Origin: Planctomycetota bacterium
GTDB taxonomy: Bacteria > Planctomycetota > Phycisphaerae > Phycisphaerales > UBA1924
Reading direction: 5' to 3'
NCBI GenBank assembly: GCA_023412695.1
Contig: JAEYNG010000189.1
Span: 1-5,931 of the forward strand
DNA length: 5,931 nucleotides
The notes under the pieces were generated by a model. That model saw nothing but the letters and a program-made list of their open reading frames with translations, searched no databases and was not told the origin of the DNA. Below, one piece after another: positions 5,372-5,931 of the stretch. Position 1 is the stretch's first letter. Each line of letters opens with the position of its first letter. The position numbers and the translations under genes are program-made.

Positions 5372-5931
5372 TCACCGCTGCGGCAGCGGCTCCGCCACCG
5401 GCGCGGGATCAACCCCCGGCGCAGGGAGCGCGGCCGGGCGCTCATCGGTCGGCTTGCGCAGGTACGCGTTCTCGTTGCGGCGGGTATGTCCGTTGCGCAG
5501 CTCCTCGACCAGCCGCGCACGCTCGCGCTGCAGACGCTCCTTCCACCACGGGTCGGTCTCCTGCAGGATCGCTCGCTGCACCCGCCGCGCCGTGACCTCG
5601 TTGCCGCGATCGAGGAGCTGATCCACAAGGATCGAGCGGCGCAGCGCGGGCTGGAAGTTCTCATCGCGATTGAGCGACTCCTCGTACCAGCGGCCCGCCT
5701 CCTCCAGGTAGTTCAGGCTGTCCCAGAGCGCGCCGAGGTTGTAATAGGGCACCGGGTCCTTGGGCGAAATCTCCGCCGCGATCGTGAACGCCTCGGCGGC
5801 CTTCATGTTGTCGCCGCGCTTCATCAGCAGGCGGCCCATGTTGTTCCACGCCGCGGGGATCTCGCGATAGAGGCGGACGGCCTCGAGGTACTTGGCCTCG
5901 GCCGCCTCCTCATAGCCGCTGTACTCCAGCC
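5372..5931 (-). CDS. TPR-repeat protein, 3' portion (start beyond the right edge)
   Basis: The frame is open from the right edge to TGA at 5374-5372 and gives 185 residues of the C-terminal part. At least two tetratricopeptide repeats are visible: one built around AAWNNMGRLLMKRGDNMKAA (residues 26-45 of the visible part), followed by ISPKDPVPYYNLGALWDSLN and YLEEAGRWYEESLNRDENF. An earlier half-repeat (EEAAEAKYLEAVRLYREIP) suggests more upstream. After these comes a charged helical stretch rich in Arg/Glu, then a Pro/Ala-rich tail ending PVAEPLPQR. TPRs mediate protein-protein contacts, so the partner and role cannot be told from this fragment. An internal ATG at 5839 falls in the middle of a repeat and is not the true start. 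The stop codon is one base from the right heptamer array, so the extreme C-terminus or the 3' untranslated region may have been altered by arrival of the cassette. Confidence 0.88.
   Translation of the reverse strand, partial: LEYSGYEEAAEAKYLEAVRLYREIPAAWNNMGRLLMKRGDNMKAAEAFTIAAEISPKDPVPYYNLGALWDSLNYLEEAGRWYEESLNRDENFQPALRRSILVDQLLDRGNEVTARRVQRAILQETDPWWKERLQRERARLVEELRNGHTRRNENAYLRKPTDERPAALPAPGVDPAPVAEPLPQR

Noticed and set aside
5304..5621. Plus-strand frame beginning MNEQ and reading through the right array
   Set aside because: It starts MNEQ only because the start dyad mirrors the four-helix start, and most of it is antisense to the TPR gene.
5661..5849. Short minus-strand frame in the TPR region
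   Set aside because: It lies in a different register from the TPR motifs and lacks repeat character.

Overview
The window is GC-rich chromosomal bacterial DNA. Its contents are a large exported beta-propeller/helical-repeat protein, a DUF5658-like small membrane protein, an M20 amidohydrolase, a 23S-intervening-sequence-type four-helix-bundle protein flanked by GACATCC heptamer arrays, and a TPR protein. This mix fits a planctomycete-like bacterium (Phycisphaerae would be my guess). That placement is inference from gene content and composition, because no rRNA or other marker gene is present.

Layout. Positions 1-2874 (minus strand) hold most of a 958+ residue secreted protein whose 3' end runs off the left edge. 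Positions 2875-3112 are a divergent intergenic region with a clear ribosome binding site facing each way and several short dyads. Positions 3113-3586 (plus strand) encode a 157-aa three-helix membrane protein. It converges on the M20 amidohydrolase (3606-4769, minus) with only 19 bases between the two stop codons. Upstream of the amidohydrolase, at 4807-5370, is a compact cassette. It holds one 128-aa four-helix-bundle gene (4919-5305, minus) enclosed by oppositely oriented arrays of the 7-bp unit GACATCC/GGATGTC. From 5372 to the right edge is the 3' part of a TPR gene (minus), whose stop codon lies one base from the right-hand array.

How the parts relate. TPR gene, four-helix gene and amidohydrolase all read leftward and could be cotranscribed. 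In such a transcript the two arrays are perfectly complementary over 32 nt and would close a stem around the four-helix ORF. This matches the architecture of 23S rRNA intervening sequences, which encode the same protein family, but here it lies between ordinary protein genes. The cassette is the most interesting part of the window. It abuts the TPR stop codon, appears to have altered the 5' end of the amidohydrolase gene, carries an 11-bp dyad that places both candidate start codons of its own gene in a stem, and contains near-copies of the heptamer inside the coding sequence. The remaining genes look like ordinary housekeeping or envelope functions, with no obvious pathway link between them.
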